Source of the DNA: an uncultured Eubacteriales bacterium
GTDB taxonomy: Bacteria; Bacillota; Clostridia; Oscillospirales; Acutalibacteraceae
DNA length: 52,691 bases
Direction of reading: 5' to 3'
Assembly (NCBI GenBank): GCA_900315465.1
Contig: OMZF01000009.1
Location: forward strand, 1-52,691
Shown here: piece after piece, positions 25,984 through 34,109 of the stretch
Layout of the letters: every line of letters begins with the position of its first letter
Numbering within the stretch: the stretch's first letter is position 1
The notes under the pieces: generated by a model
The model's database searches: none
The model's input: the letters and a program-made list of their open reading frames with translations, nothing else
Told to the model about the DNA's origin: nothing
Program-made: the position numbers and the translations under genes

Positions 25984-26949
25984 ATGAAAGAAAAAATACT
26001 TGCTGCACTTGAAAATGAGGGAGAATATGTTTCGGGAGAAGAACTCAGCAAAATACTTGGTGTTTCAAGAACAGCAATATGGAAAAATATCAAGAATTTA
26101 AGGAATGAAGGCTATGTTATTTCATCCGTAACCAACAGAGGCTATAAATTGGAACAAAAGCCTGATGTTCTTGATAAGAATAAAATATGCGAAGGACTTG
26201 AAACAGAGCTTGTCGGTACGGAACTTATTATACTAAAAACTATCGATTCTACCAACGAGGAAGTAAAACGCCGTGCTTCAAACGGCAGTGTATCGGGACT
26301 TATTATTGCCGCTGAACAGCAGACTGGAGGGAAGGGCAGACTTGGCAGAGTGTGGAGTTCCGGCAGCGGAGGACTGTATTTTACACTTTTACTCAGACCT
26401 GAACTGCCACCTGCCGATATAGCAAGTATAACTCTTTCGGCAGGGTTTGCTGTTTGTCAGGCAATAAGGGAATATACCGGACTTGATGCAATGATAAAAT
26501 GGCCTAATGATGTTATAATAGGAAATCGCAAGGTATGTGGTATTCTTACTGAAATGGCAGCACAAAGTGACAGGATAGATTATGTTGCCATAGGGATAGG
26601 AATAAATGTAAATATTTTTGATTTTCCTCCCGAATTACAGAAAAAGGCTACATCACTTTTTATTGAAACGGGAAAAGAAATAAGCAGGAATGATCTGTTC
26701 AGATGTGTTATAAAAAAGCTTGATGAAGTATTATCTTCATTCATGTTCAGTTTTTCGGCAGATGATATGGATATATTCAAATCTCTTTGTGCTACTATGG
26801 GTAAGCGTGTTACAGTGGAGCGTGGAGGGAATATTATAAGCGGTGAAGCTGTTGATATTACTCCTGCGGGAGAATTGGTAATACGTGATGACAGCAAAAG
26901 AGAATTCACCGTAAATTCGGGTGAAGTTTCGGTTCAGGGAATATATTAA
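25984..26949 (+). CDS. birA: Biotin-protein ligase / biotin operon repressor BirA
   Basis: A bifunctional BirA of 321 residues. Residues 1-60 form a winged helix (EELSKILGVSRTAIWKNIKN), so it can repress as well as ligate. The ligase domain has QQTGGKGRLGRVWSS (about 110-123), the biotinoyl-AMP loop, and the catalytic Lys in IKWPNDVIIG (about 172); a C-terminal SH3-like domain follows. It activates biotin with ATP and attaches it to carboxylase carrier proteins. The start is ATG 25984 with GGAG (25971-25974). No biotin biosynthesis or carboxylase gene is in this window. It converges on serS. Confidence 0.96.
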   Translation: MKEKILAALENEGEYVSGEELSKILGVSRTAIWKNIKNLRNEGYVISSVTNRGYKLEQKPDVLDKNKICEGLETELVGTELIILKTIDSTNEEVKRRASNGSVSGLIIAAEQQTGGKGRLGRVWSSGSGGLYFTLLLRPELPPADIASITLSAGFAVCQAIREYTGLDAMIKWPNDVIIGNRKVCGILTEMAAQSDRIDYVAIGIGINVNIFDFPPELQKKATSLFIETGKEISRNDLFRCVIKKLDEVLSSFMFSFSADDMDIFKSLCATMGKRVTVERGGNIISGEAVDITPAGELVIRDDSKREFTVNSGEVSVQGIY

Positions 26950-26959
26950 AAAATAAAAG

Positions 26960-26998
26960 GAGCTGCCTTGTTTTTGATTTACAAAGGCAGCTCTGTTA
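26960..26998. terminator. Bidirectional terminator between birA and serS
   Basis: A perfect 10-bp stem (26960-26969 with 26984-26993, GAGCTGCCTT/AAGGCAGCTC) lies between the convergent genes. Confidence 0.85.
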
Positions 26999-27016
26999 TT
27001 ATTGGAACTGAAATTA

Positions 27017-28306
27017 TTATTTTTTAACAGGAACTAATTTTTCCTTTCCGCCCATATAAGGACGAAGAACAGCAGGAACATTTACAGAACCGTCTGCCTG
27101 ATAATGATTTTCGAGGAGAGCGATAAGCATTCTCGGAGGAGCAACAACCGTATTGTTAAGTGTATGTACGAGGTATGTGCCGTTTTCGCCCTTTGTACGT
27201 ATTTTAAGGCGGCGGGCCTGAGCATCACCGAGGTTTGAACAGCTGCATACTTCAAAATATTTCTTCTGACGGGGACTCCATGCTTCAATATCACAGGATT
27301 TTACTTTCAGATCTGCAAGGTCACCTGAACAGCATTCAAGCTGACGTACAGGAATTTCCATATTACGGAAAAGCTCAACGGAAAGTTTCCACATTTTTTC
27401 ATACCATTCCATACTTTCCTCAGGCTTGCATATAACGATCATTTCCTGCTTTTCAAACTGATGTATTCTGTAAACTCCTCTTTCTTCAAGACCGTGAGAG
27501 CCTACTTCCTTACGGAAACAGGGAGAATAAGAAGTGAGTGTGAGAGGGAGAGAAGATTCATCAATTATCTGATTTACATATTTACCTATCATGCTGTGTT
27601 CGGATGTACCGATAAGATAAAGATCTTCACCCTCGATCTTATACATCATTGCATTCATTTCATCAAAGCTCATTACACCGTCAACAATTTCTCTGTGAAT
27701 CATAAACGGAGGGATGCAATATGTAAAACCGTGGTCTATCATAAAATCTCTTGCATATGCAAGGACTGCTTCATGAAGTCTTGCAATGTCGCCCATAAGA
27801 TAATAGAATGCAGCACCTGCAACTCTGCCTGCTGAATCTTTGTCAAGACCGTTGAGCGAAGTCATTATTTCGGCATGGTAGGGAATTTCATAATCAGGAA
27901 CAACGGGTTCACCGAAACGAGCAACTTCTACATTATGTGTATCATCAGGGCCTATCGGAACTGAGGGGTCTATCATCTGGGGGATGCTTTTCATTACTTT
28001 ATCCAGTTCGACTGAAAGTTCATCCATAAGAGCTTCTTTTTCTTTCATAACGGCAGCATTGCTTTTTACCTGATTGCGTATAGCTTCTGCCTCTTCCTTT
28101 TTACCTTCACGGTTAAGCTGTGCGACCTGTGCTGAAAGCTTATTACGCTGTGCACGAATATCTTCGGAAATATGTTTTGCGTCCATTATACGGGCATAAA
28201 GATCAGCTGCTTCATCTACAAGATGAAGTTTGCTGTCCTGAAATTTCTTTTTCATATTTTCCTTGACGGCATCTTTATTATTGATAAGAAATTTTACATC
28301 AAGCAT
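27017..28306 (-). CDS. serS: Serine-tRNA ligase
   Basis: A 429-residue class II seryl-tRNA synthetase. The N-terminal coiled-coil arm (about 30-105) binds tRNA-Ser; MLDVKFLINN is the usual start. Motif 2 is in SYSPCFRKEVGSHG, with FEKQEM nearby, and motif 3 in LNNTVVAPPRMLIALLENH. The start ATG 28306 follows GAGGAGA; the frame runs a little further upstream without a ribosome site. It is a single-gene unit with its own promoter and no T-box in the 40-nt leader. Confidence 0.97.
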   Translation of the reverse strand: MLDVKFLINNKDAVKENMKKKFQDSKLHLVDEAADLYARIMDAKHISEDIRAQRNKLSAQVAQLNREGKKEEAEAIRNQVKSNAAVMKEKEALMDELSVELDKVMKSIPQMIDPSVPIGPDDTHNVEVARFGEPVVPDYEIPYHAEIMTSLNGLDKDSAGRVAGAAFYYLMGDIARLHEAVLAYARDFMIDHGFTYCIPPFMIHREIVDGVMSFDEMNAMMYKIEGEDLYLIGTSEHSMIGKYVNQIIDESSLPLTLTSYSPCFRKEVGSHGLEERGVYRIHQFEKQEMIVICKPEESMEWYEKMWKLSVELFRNMEIPVRQLECCSGDLADLKVKSCDIEAWSPRQKKYFEVCSCSNLGDAQARRLKIRTKGENGTYLVHTLNNTVVAPPRMLIALLENHYQADGSVNVPAVLRPYMGGKEKLVPVKK

Positions 28307-28342
28307 TTTTCTGTCTCCTCTTTGACTAAAATTATATGCCCC

Positions 28343-28372
28343 ATTATAACACATTTATCCCGTAAAAGTCAA
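28343..28372 (-). promoter_or_regulatory. serS promoter
   Basis: On the minus strand TTGACT (28367-28372) and TATAAT (28343-28348) are spaced 18 bp. The leader would be only about 30 nt, which excludes a T-box. Confidence 0.65.
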
Positions 28373-28445
28373 CGGTATGCGTTTTTACAGATTGTAATAA
28401 AAGAATTTGTGATGTATAATGTATATAAGATCGGGGGAATGTTTT

Positions 28446-29627
28446 ATGTACTTGAAATCAAAATGGATAACTTTCTTAAAAGTGAAAAACCGTATATTAC
28501 TATTATTCGGACTGTTTGGATTTTTTATGGGTATATGGGATATAGTATCTCTTATTGTGTATTATTGGGGTGATTGGAACACTGTCATTCATGCACGTTC
28601 TACACCTGAATCTATTGTTATGATAATCATTGGCACAGCCATCCTGCTATACATATCTTTTTCAATAACTCAGATAAAAAATGCTGCCTTTTATTCAAGC
28701 TATTTTGAAGGAAATCTCTATGGAGATATAACCTTTGAGGAACTTTCTGAGGTGACGGGATATTCTGTAAATAAAATAAAATTAAGTATGTATTTTCTCA
28801 GATTTGTTTATATGAAGAATTTCAGTTTCCGCAAAAATGACAGCGAAAAATATATCGAATTGCAAAGCAAAACAGTAGTATGCAGCTGCCGCAGTTGTGG
28901 TGCGGAAATTGATAAGAAAATTTATTTCAGCGGTATATGTCCCTACTGTAAAACATCCGATGTTTTTGCGGCAGTTCTTACGGATAATAAGATATACAGC
29001 ATTGAAAGTGAATATAGCAAAGAAAAAAAGTCACCAGATTATTATATCTGTAAATATTTTAATTTAAGAAAAGTTATGTTTGGAATTTCACTGGCTTTAG
29101 CATTAAGTGTATTTTTAATTATAGGAATGGTGCTTATAACTTATATTGTCAACTATAATGACCATGAATATCTCAAGCAGGAACTTTTGTCCGGACGAAG
29201 TTATTCTTCTTATGAGCTTATAAAGAAAAATATGATGAATACTATAATATTCTGTATATTTGTTATGTTTATGCTGTTTCCTGTTATGTCTTTATCCTTT
29301 AAAAAACTTATTCAGCTTTTTGCAGCCGAAAAATATGCGGAAAAATTTGTAAGGACTTCTTCACCGTTTTTTGATGTGGGCAAGTCTGTCAAGAATAAGG
29401 ATAATGTCAGGAAAGAAATAAAAAAGATAAGAAGAATTATACAGTCACGCTATCTCAGAAATTGTTCCATAGAAAAACATGGAAAGTCTTTAAAAATAGC
29501 ATTTGCAAAGAAAATTGTAAAGGATAAATGTCCTCATTGCGGTGCTCCGATAACAGGGGCTGTTGATGAAAAATATGTATGCAATTTTTGCAAAAATAGC
29601 GTTATGAGTGTTATAGTAAAAAAATAA
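28446..29627 (+). CDS. Membrane protein with two zinc ribbons (393 aa)
   Basis: Unnamed family. Two N-terminal membrane helices (about residues 15-40, LLLFGLFGFFMGIWDIVSLI, and 58-75) are followed by a cytoplasmic domain with a zinc ribbon (CSCRSCG ... GICPYCK, near residues 150-180), two more membrane helices (about 215-245 and 270-290, CIFVMFMLFPVMSLSF), and a final zinc ribbon (CPHCGAPITG ... CNFCKNSV). FEELSEVTGYSVNKIKLSMYFL before the first ribbon looks like a small helix-turn-helix or PCI-like segment. ATG 28446 follows GGGGGA. A similar but smaller membrane/zinc protein is encoded at 44913. The zinc-ribbon style matches the front of the chimeric pseudogene at 12440. Confidence 0.75.
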   Translation: MYLKSKWITFLKVKNRILLLFGLFGFFMGIWDIVSLIVYYWGDWNTVIHARSTPESIVMIIIGTAILLYISFSITQIKNAAFYSSYFEGNLYGDITFEELSEVTGYSVNKIKLSMYFLRFVYMKNFSFRKNDSEKYIELQSKTVVCSCRSCGAEIDKKIYFSGICPYCKTSDVFAAVLTDNKIYSIESEYSKEKKSPDYYICKYFNLRKVMFGISLALALSVFLIIGMVLITYIVNYNDHEYLKQELLSGRSYSSYELIKKNMMNTIIFCIFVMFMLFPVMSLSFKKLIQLFAAEKYAEKFVRTSSPFFDVGKSVKNKDNVRKEIKKIRRIIQSRYLRNCSIEKHGKSLKIAFAKKIVKDKCPHCGAPITGAVDEKYVCNFCKNSVMSVIVKK

Positions 29628-29635
29628 TACGAAAA

Positions 29636-29675
29636 TGGTGCAGACAAGTTTTTTCTTATCTGCACCAATTTTTTA
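29636..29675. terminator. Bidirectional terminator
   Basis: TGGTGCAGACAAG (29636-29648) pairs with CTTATCTGCACCA (29655-29667), one mismatch, followed by ATTTTTTATT on the plus strand and preceded by A-rich sequence for the minus strand. Confidence 0.85.
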
Positions 29676-29679
29676 TTAT

Positions 29680-31629
29680 TTAAAGGCAATTGTCATAAAG
29701 TTCGTCAGCAACTTTGATTATCACATCATAAAGTTCAAGGTCAGTTTTCCATTTTTGATCTATAGCATCAAGACCCATCCACGCACCGAGGATATTTCCT
29801 GTTATTGCACCTGTGGAATCGCTGTCACCGTTATGATTTACTGAGGTTATCATGGCACCATAAAAATCATTTGTGTGATTTGTATAACGCAGGCTGCAAT
29901 ATATGGCAATAGCAAGAGTTTCTTCAGCCACCCAGCCTTCACCGAGAATATGTATACAAGCAAGGTCACTGTAATTCTTTTCGGATAAATCAATGGCTGT
30001 ATCAATAATCTCGATAAGTTCGTCAATGTGATCTTCATCCGAAAAAATTTCTTTGACAGTATTTCTGGCATCAATGACAATATCTTTAAGAGACATATCA
30101 TTTCTGTCAAAAATACTCTTATGTATTATATGTGCAAGAACTGCAGCGGTCATATATCCCAAAGGATGACTATGAGTAATAGCGGCGGCCTGAGCTGCTT
30201 CAATATCAATATCTTTGATATTCCAGTTTTTGAAACATAACCCAAGAGGAGCAACACGCATAACTCCTCCACAACCTTTGCTGTTATTGACTTTTGAATT
30301 TATGTAGCTGTCAGGGGATTCATTGTTTTTTATACGCTGTGCTAAAGCTGAAAGGCATGTATTGCCGGGTGCTCTGCGATTATAAAGTTCAGGAACATCA
30401 TATATTGACGAATTGTATTTTTGTATACTTCTGCTTTCTTCAAAGCTGTACATCTGAGTTGTGAGCCAGTCAAAATAAGATTTTTCGATTTCATTTCTTA
30501 CTGATTTTTTAATATTATCCTTATTTCCGTTTTGTACAGCAGCTAAAATACCTGTAGCAGTAAAAAGTGTCATTTGAGTATCATCGGAAATTATTGCTTT
30601 TTTGGTTTTGGGGTCAAGTACATATTCTGTAATGCCATCTTTTCCGAAACGTGAGAAAATGGATTTTTCACGTTCAAATTCTATTTCATATCCAAGAGCA
30701 TCTCCAATTCCTCCTCCGACGAGAGAGCCTCTTATTCTGTCACGGATATTATCATTATCTGACGGCTTATTGAAATTGCGGCTGAATTGTTTGTAATTAT
30801 ACTGTTCTTTTGAACGGCTGAGTACAGCAAAATCAACTCTTCTGAAAAGTTCATTTGTTGTAAGTCCGTCAAATCTGAAATCATTCAGTGCCTTAGCGAA
30901 AAGATCTGAAAATACCCTTGCATCATTTCTGAATGCACCGCATCCCCATGCTCCAAGCAAAAGATATTTATAACCGAGATATGCAGAACACTTTAATAAG
31001 CCTATTATTCGGTTGTATACCAAATCTTCATATTCTTGTTCGGTCATGCCCTCTTTGCCAAATTTTATCATTGGAGCAGCACAGGTCACTACAGATACTA
31101 TTACGGATTCATCCAAAAATTCTCCGTTTTCATCTCTGATTATTTCTACATCGGGAGTGATTATTACAGCATCTGACCCCATATAAGTTTTAAGAGAACG
31201 GTTATATGAATAATATTTTTCTGCCTCTTTACTTTCAAGAGAAATAAGAAGTGAACTTTTGCGGCAGAGGTCTTCTTCCTGAGCCCTTGCACCATGTCTT
31301 ACTCCGCCGCCGGGATGAACGGGATTTGCAAGATTAAGCACAAGAACACGTTCCTCAGGAGTATCCGAATTTTTAATAATATCCGTTATTTTTCTTGCCA
31401 TTGTAAACGAATCTGTATTTTCACAGCTGAAAGTACAACTGTTTGTTATACTGTCATCAGATCTCTGTCTGCTGTTGATTTTTTTAATATCGTCAGGCAG
31501 AAAAACACGTGCTGCTTTTTGCTGATCTTCCGAAAGTTTTACAGCTGTTTTTTTATCATTTTTGTTGTAATAACCGTTTTTGAATGTTTTAAGTGTATCA
31601 TTCAGCATGGATATGTTATCAATGAACAT
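29680..31629 (-). CDS. Fusion of microbial PARG (TIGR02452/DUF2263) and ADP-ribosylglycohydrolase (DraG/ARH)
   Basis: Two complete enzyme domains in 649 residues. Residues about 1-280 match the bacterial-type poly(ADP-ribose) glycohydrolase family: NLANPVHPGGGVRHGARAQE carries the PARG signature GGG-X(6-8)-QEE, and LLLGAWGCGAFRND is the macrodomain-like phosphate loop. Residues about 298-649 match the ADP-ribosyl-acceptor hydrolase family: GSLVGGGIGDALGYE, ISDDTQMTLFTATG, THSHPLGY and NHNGDSDSTGAI supply the two-metal site. The first domain should remove O-linked ADP-ribose or its polymers, and the second mono-ADP-ribose from Arg or another acceptor. No ADP-ribosyltransferase is encoded nearby. 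ATG 31629 has AGGAGG at proper spacing. The gene is alone between terminator and promoter regions. Confidence 0.9.
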   Translation of the reverse strand: MFIDNISMLNDTLKTFKNGYYNKNDKKTAVKLSEDQQKAARVFLPDDIKKINSRQRSDDSITNSCTFSCENTDSFTMARKITDIIKNSDTPEERVLVLNLANPVHPGGGVRHGARAQEEDLCRKSSLLISLESKEAEKYYSYNRSLKTYMGSDAVIITPDVEIIRDENGEFLDESVIVSVVTCAAPMIKFGKEGMTEQEYEDLVYNRIIGLLKCSAYLGYKYLLLGAWGCGAFRNDARVFSDLFAKALNDFRFDGLTTNELFRRVDFAVLSRSKEQYNYKQFSRNFNKPSDNDNIRDRIRGSLVGGGIGDALGYEIEFEREKSIFSRFGKDGITEYVLDPKTKKAIISDDTQMTLFTATGILAAVQNGNKDNIKKSVRNEIEKSYFDWLTTQMYSFEESRSIQKYNSSIYDVPELYNRRAPGNTCLSALAQRIKNNESPDSYINSKVNNSKGCGGVMRVAPLGLCFKNWNIKDIDIEAAQAAAITHSHPLGYMTAAVLAHIIHKSIFDRNDMSLKDIVIDARNTVKEIFSDEDHIDELIEIIDTAIDLSEKNYSDLACIHILGEGWVAEETLAIAIYCSLRYTNHTNDFYGAMITSVNHNGDSDSTGAITGNILGAWMGLDAIDQKWKTDLELYDVIIKVADELYDNCL

Positions 31630-31729
31630 AAATTATCCTCCTATTTAATATTTTTATGATAACATTATATCATATGAATTTACTGTCTACAACAATTTAA
31701 TACAAAAATAAAATAAAAATCCACATAGA

Positions 31730-31773
31730 TTCCTAATTAGTTCCTTATTAATTCCATAAACGATGGATATAAT
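31730..31773 (+). promoter_or_regulatory. Promoter with three 11-bp-spaced TTCC direct repeats
   Basis: TTCC occurs at 31730, 31741 and 31752, giving units TTCCTAATTAG, TTCCTTATTAA and TTCCATAAACG. TATAAT follows at 31768-31773 with no good -35 (TTATTA at 31745). Phased direct repeats replacing the -35 are typical of promoters activated by OmpR/PhoB-type regulators, and one is encoded at 34110. Confidence 0.55.
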
Positions 31774-31836
31774 ATAGTCAAATCAAAGCAAAGAGCTTTG
31801 AAATAAAATATAAAACCTGAAAGTGAGGTCTTTAAT

Positions 31837-33432
31837 ATGTTAAAAAGAAGAATTACAATAATCATGACAGCTATACTTTTATGTTCAATGACAGCTTGTT
31901 CACAGGGTCAGACAGAAACAGATATAGCAGTTAAAACAGAGGTATCCGCTTCGGAAAAACTCAGCGACAATGATACAAGCACTGAGATCCAGAGTGAAGA
32001 ATCCTCAGAGCAGTCCTCTGAAACTCAGAACAGCACAACGGAAGATCAGACTAAAAAATCCGATAATACCGCAAATACAGATCAAAGCGGCAGTGCAGCG
32101 AAAGATCAGAATGATATGACAGATAACAGCACCACATCGAATTTCAAAAGAAACAAAATGAAGTCAGAGTTCAACAATGAATCAAATGCAAATACTGATA
32201 ATTCAACTGAAAAGTCAGATACTACTGCAGCACAGAAATCGGATACAACAGATACAAGCAAATCAAACAATAATAATTCTTCATCCCAAAGTACAGAAAA
32301 TAATACAAATGCTCAAGTCTCAACTAAGACCACAGCCGCTGCCGGTGAGCTTTCAGCAGATGACATATTCTCAAACCGTGATCTTACACAGACAGCAGAT
32401 ACATCATCAGCTAAAACAATAACAGTAACAAGTGGTAATACAATAAACATTACAGAAGAGGGTGTTTATGTAATAACAGGTACAGCATCAGAATGTACTA
32501 TACGTGTAGAAGCAGACAAGGAAGCAAAGGTTCAGCTGGTTCTTGACGGAGTGAATATCACAAATACAAGTACACCTGCTATATATGTAGTTTCAGCAGA
32601 TAAATGTTTCATTACTTCAACAGGTACAAACAGCCTTTCGGTAACAGGTACGTTTACTGCTGACGGCGATACAAATACAGATGCAGTTATCTTCTCAAAG
32701 GATGATATAGTTCTTAACGGAACAGGAAGTCTTACGATCAATTCAGCAAGCGGTAATGGTATATCCGGCAAGGACGATCTGAAAATAACAGGCGGCACAT
32801 ACAATATCACATCAGCAAAGGATGCTATTGAAGCGAATGATTCTATAGCTGTATATGACGGCAATATCAACATCACTTCATCAAAGGATGGACTCCACAG
32901 CGAAAATGATGATGATAACACAGTAGGCTGGATATATATATGCGGAGGCACATTCAATATCAAAGCAGCAAGCGATGCGATTCAGGCAACAACACTGGCA
33001 CAGATAGACGGAGGTACATTCGATCTGAATTCTTCCGAGGGCATTGAAGCAACATATATACAGATAAATGACGGAACAATATCAATATATGCTACCGATG
33101 ACGGCATAAACGCTGCCCGCAAGAGTACAGCATACTCCACACCTACAATAGAGATAAACGGTGGTGATCTTAATGTAGAAGTAGGCCCCGGTGACACAGA
33201 TGCTATTGATGCAAACGGCAATATTATAGTAAACGGCGGTACAATAAATGTAACAGCTCAGATGTCCTCTTTCGATTATGACGGTACAGCACAGTATAAC
33301 GGCGGTACGATCATCATAAACGGCACACAGGTAAATTCTATACCGCAGTCAATGATGGGCGGAGGAATGCGTGGAGGTATGGGCAACATGGGTAACATGG
33401 GCGGCATGAACGGCAGAAACAGAATGATGTAA
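31837..33432 (+). CDS. Lipoprotein with carbohydrate-binding beta-helix domain (Cthe_2159-like)
   Basis: A lipoprotein signal (MTAILLCSMTACSQG, Cys about residue 21) is followed by about 140 residues of Ser/Thr/Asn/Asp-rich linker and then, from about residue 180, a repetitive beta-helix rich in N-I-T-G strands (GNTINITEEGVYVITGTASE; SLTINSASGNGISGKDDLKI). This matches the carbohydrate-binding domain of the Cthe_2159 type, whose founder binds acidic polysaccharides such as pectin and binds calcium. The last 25 residues are almost only Gly, Met, Asn and Arg (GGGMRGGMGN...), a tail also seen in relatives. AGTGAGG precedes ATG 31837. Its neighbours are a secreted charged protein and a two-component system, and its promoter carries phased repeats, so it is probably a target of that system. 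Confidence 0.8.
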   Translation: MLKRRITIIMTAILLCSMTACSQGQTETDIAVKTEVSASEKLSDNDTSTEIQSEESSEQSSETQNSTTEDQTKKSDNTANTDQSGSAAKDQNDMTDNSTTSNFKRNKMKSEFNNESNANTDNSTEKSDTTAAQKSDTTDTSKSNNNNSSSQSTENNTNAQVSTKTTAAAGELSADDIFSNRDLTQTADTSSAKTITVTSGNTINITEEGVYVITGTASECTIRVEADKEAKVQLVLDGVNITNTSTPAIYVVSADKCFITSTGTNSLSVTGTFTADGDTNTDAVIFSKDDIVLNGTGSLTINSASGNGISGKDDLKITGGTYNITSAKDAIEANDSIAVYDGNINITSSKDGLHSENDDDNTVGWIYICGGTFNIKAASDAIQATTLAQIDGGTFDLNSSEGIEATYIQINDGTISIYATDDGINAARKSTAYSTPTIEINGGDLNVEVGPGDTDAIDANGNIIVNGGTINVTAQMSSFDYDGTAQYNGGTIIINGTQVNSIPQSMMGGGMRGGMGNMGNMGGMNGRNRMM

Positions 33433-33455
33433 GTATATTAAGCCGATTTGACAGC

Positions 33456-33488
33456 AGACAATAATATCATGGGTGAGTCTGCTGTCAA
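33456..33488 (+). other. Intercistronic hairpin
   Basis: TTGACAGCAGAC and GTCTGCTGTCAA form a perfect 12-bp stem around a 15-nt loop between the lipoprotein and the next gene. No T-run follows, so it is more likely a processing or stability element than a terminator. Confidence 0.6.
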
Positions 33489-33529
33489 CCGGAGTAATAT
33501 AAAATAAAAAATGAAAGGATATAGTCAAG

Positions 33530-34006
33530 ATGAAAAACAAAAAAACACTTATTGCCACTTGTATGCTGGCGGCTGTAATGATCGCAGGAAGCTCTGTTGC
33601 AGTATTTGCGGCGGAAACATCATCAGCCGGTGAAAACAGCACAAGTATTTCAGAACAGCAGGATGCAAACGAAAAATCTGCTGAAACAAAAGTGCGTAAG
33701 GCTAAAAGTGCTTCGACTGATGGAACAAGTGATGGTACATCCGCAAAGGCGAAGCATGGAAAAAGGTCAAAGAAAAATGCTGAAACAACCACCGAAGAAG
33801 GTACTGTAAAAGAAAGACCACAGAAACAGGTTTCAGAAAGTGAAACAGAAGATACAGCAAAACCCGAAAGACACGGAAGAAGACATAAAATGTCATCTGA
33901 TACCGAACAGGGTGAACAGCAAAAAGGAAAAAGAAAAGTAAAGGAAGAAAATACTCAGAGCAATCAGACACAAGGTGAGACCGCTGCAAACACTACATCT
34001 GTATGA
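33530..34006 (+). CDS. Small secreted, highly charged disordered protein (158 aa)
   Basis: A Sec signal peptide (MKNKKTLIATCMLAAVMIAG, cleavage likely after VFA) is followed by about 130 residues of Lys, Glu, Ser, Thr and Gln with no hydrophobic core. Clusters such as KHGKRSKKN, PERHGRRHKM and KGKRKVKEE make it alternately strongly basic and acidic. I recognise no domain. It lies between the carbohydrate-binding lipoprotein and the two-component genes, probably co-transcribed with the lipoprotein, and ends in a terminator. It may be a periplasmic or wall-associated peptide, or a ligand for the sensor; that is speculation. Confidence 0.75.
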   Translation: MKNKKTLIATCMLAAVMIAGSSVAVFAAETSSAGENSTSISEQQDANEKSAETKVRKAKSASTDGTSDGTSAKAKHGKRSKKNAETTTEEGTVKERPQKQVSESETEDTAKPERHGRRHKMSSDTEQGEQQKGKRKVKEENTQSNQTQGETAANTTSV

Positions 34007-34026
34007 TAATAAAAATTCATTAAAAG

Positions 34027-34072
34027 GAGCTGCTGCATAGAATTAAATACTTGTGCAGCAGCTCTGTTTTAG
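34027..34072 (+). terminator. Terminator overlapping two-component promoter
   Basis: A perfect 11-bp stem (34027-34037 with 34054-34064, GAGCTGCTGCA/TGCAGCAGCTC) is followed by TGTTTTAG. Confidence 0.85.
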
Positions 34073-34080
34073 TGTATAAT
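34051..34080 (+). promoter_or_regulatory. Promoter of two-component operon
   Basis: TTGTGC (34051-34056) and TATAAT (34075-34080) are spaced 18 bp. The -35 lies inside the terminator stem, so the regulator genes have an independent start. Confidence 0.5.
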
Positions 34081-34109
34081 TTACTTATGAAACAAGGGAG
34101 GTTGGTATT

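Noticed and set aside
28307..28372. T-box leader of serS
   Set aside because: The predicted leader is only about 30 nt and lacks the AGGGTGG-type antiterminator sequence.
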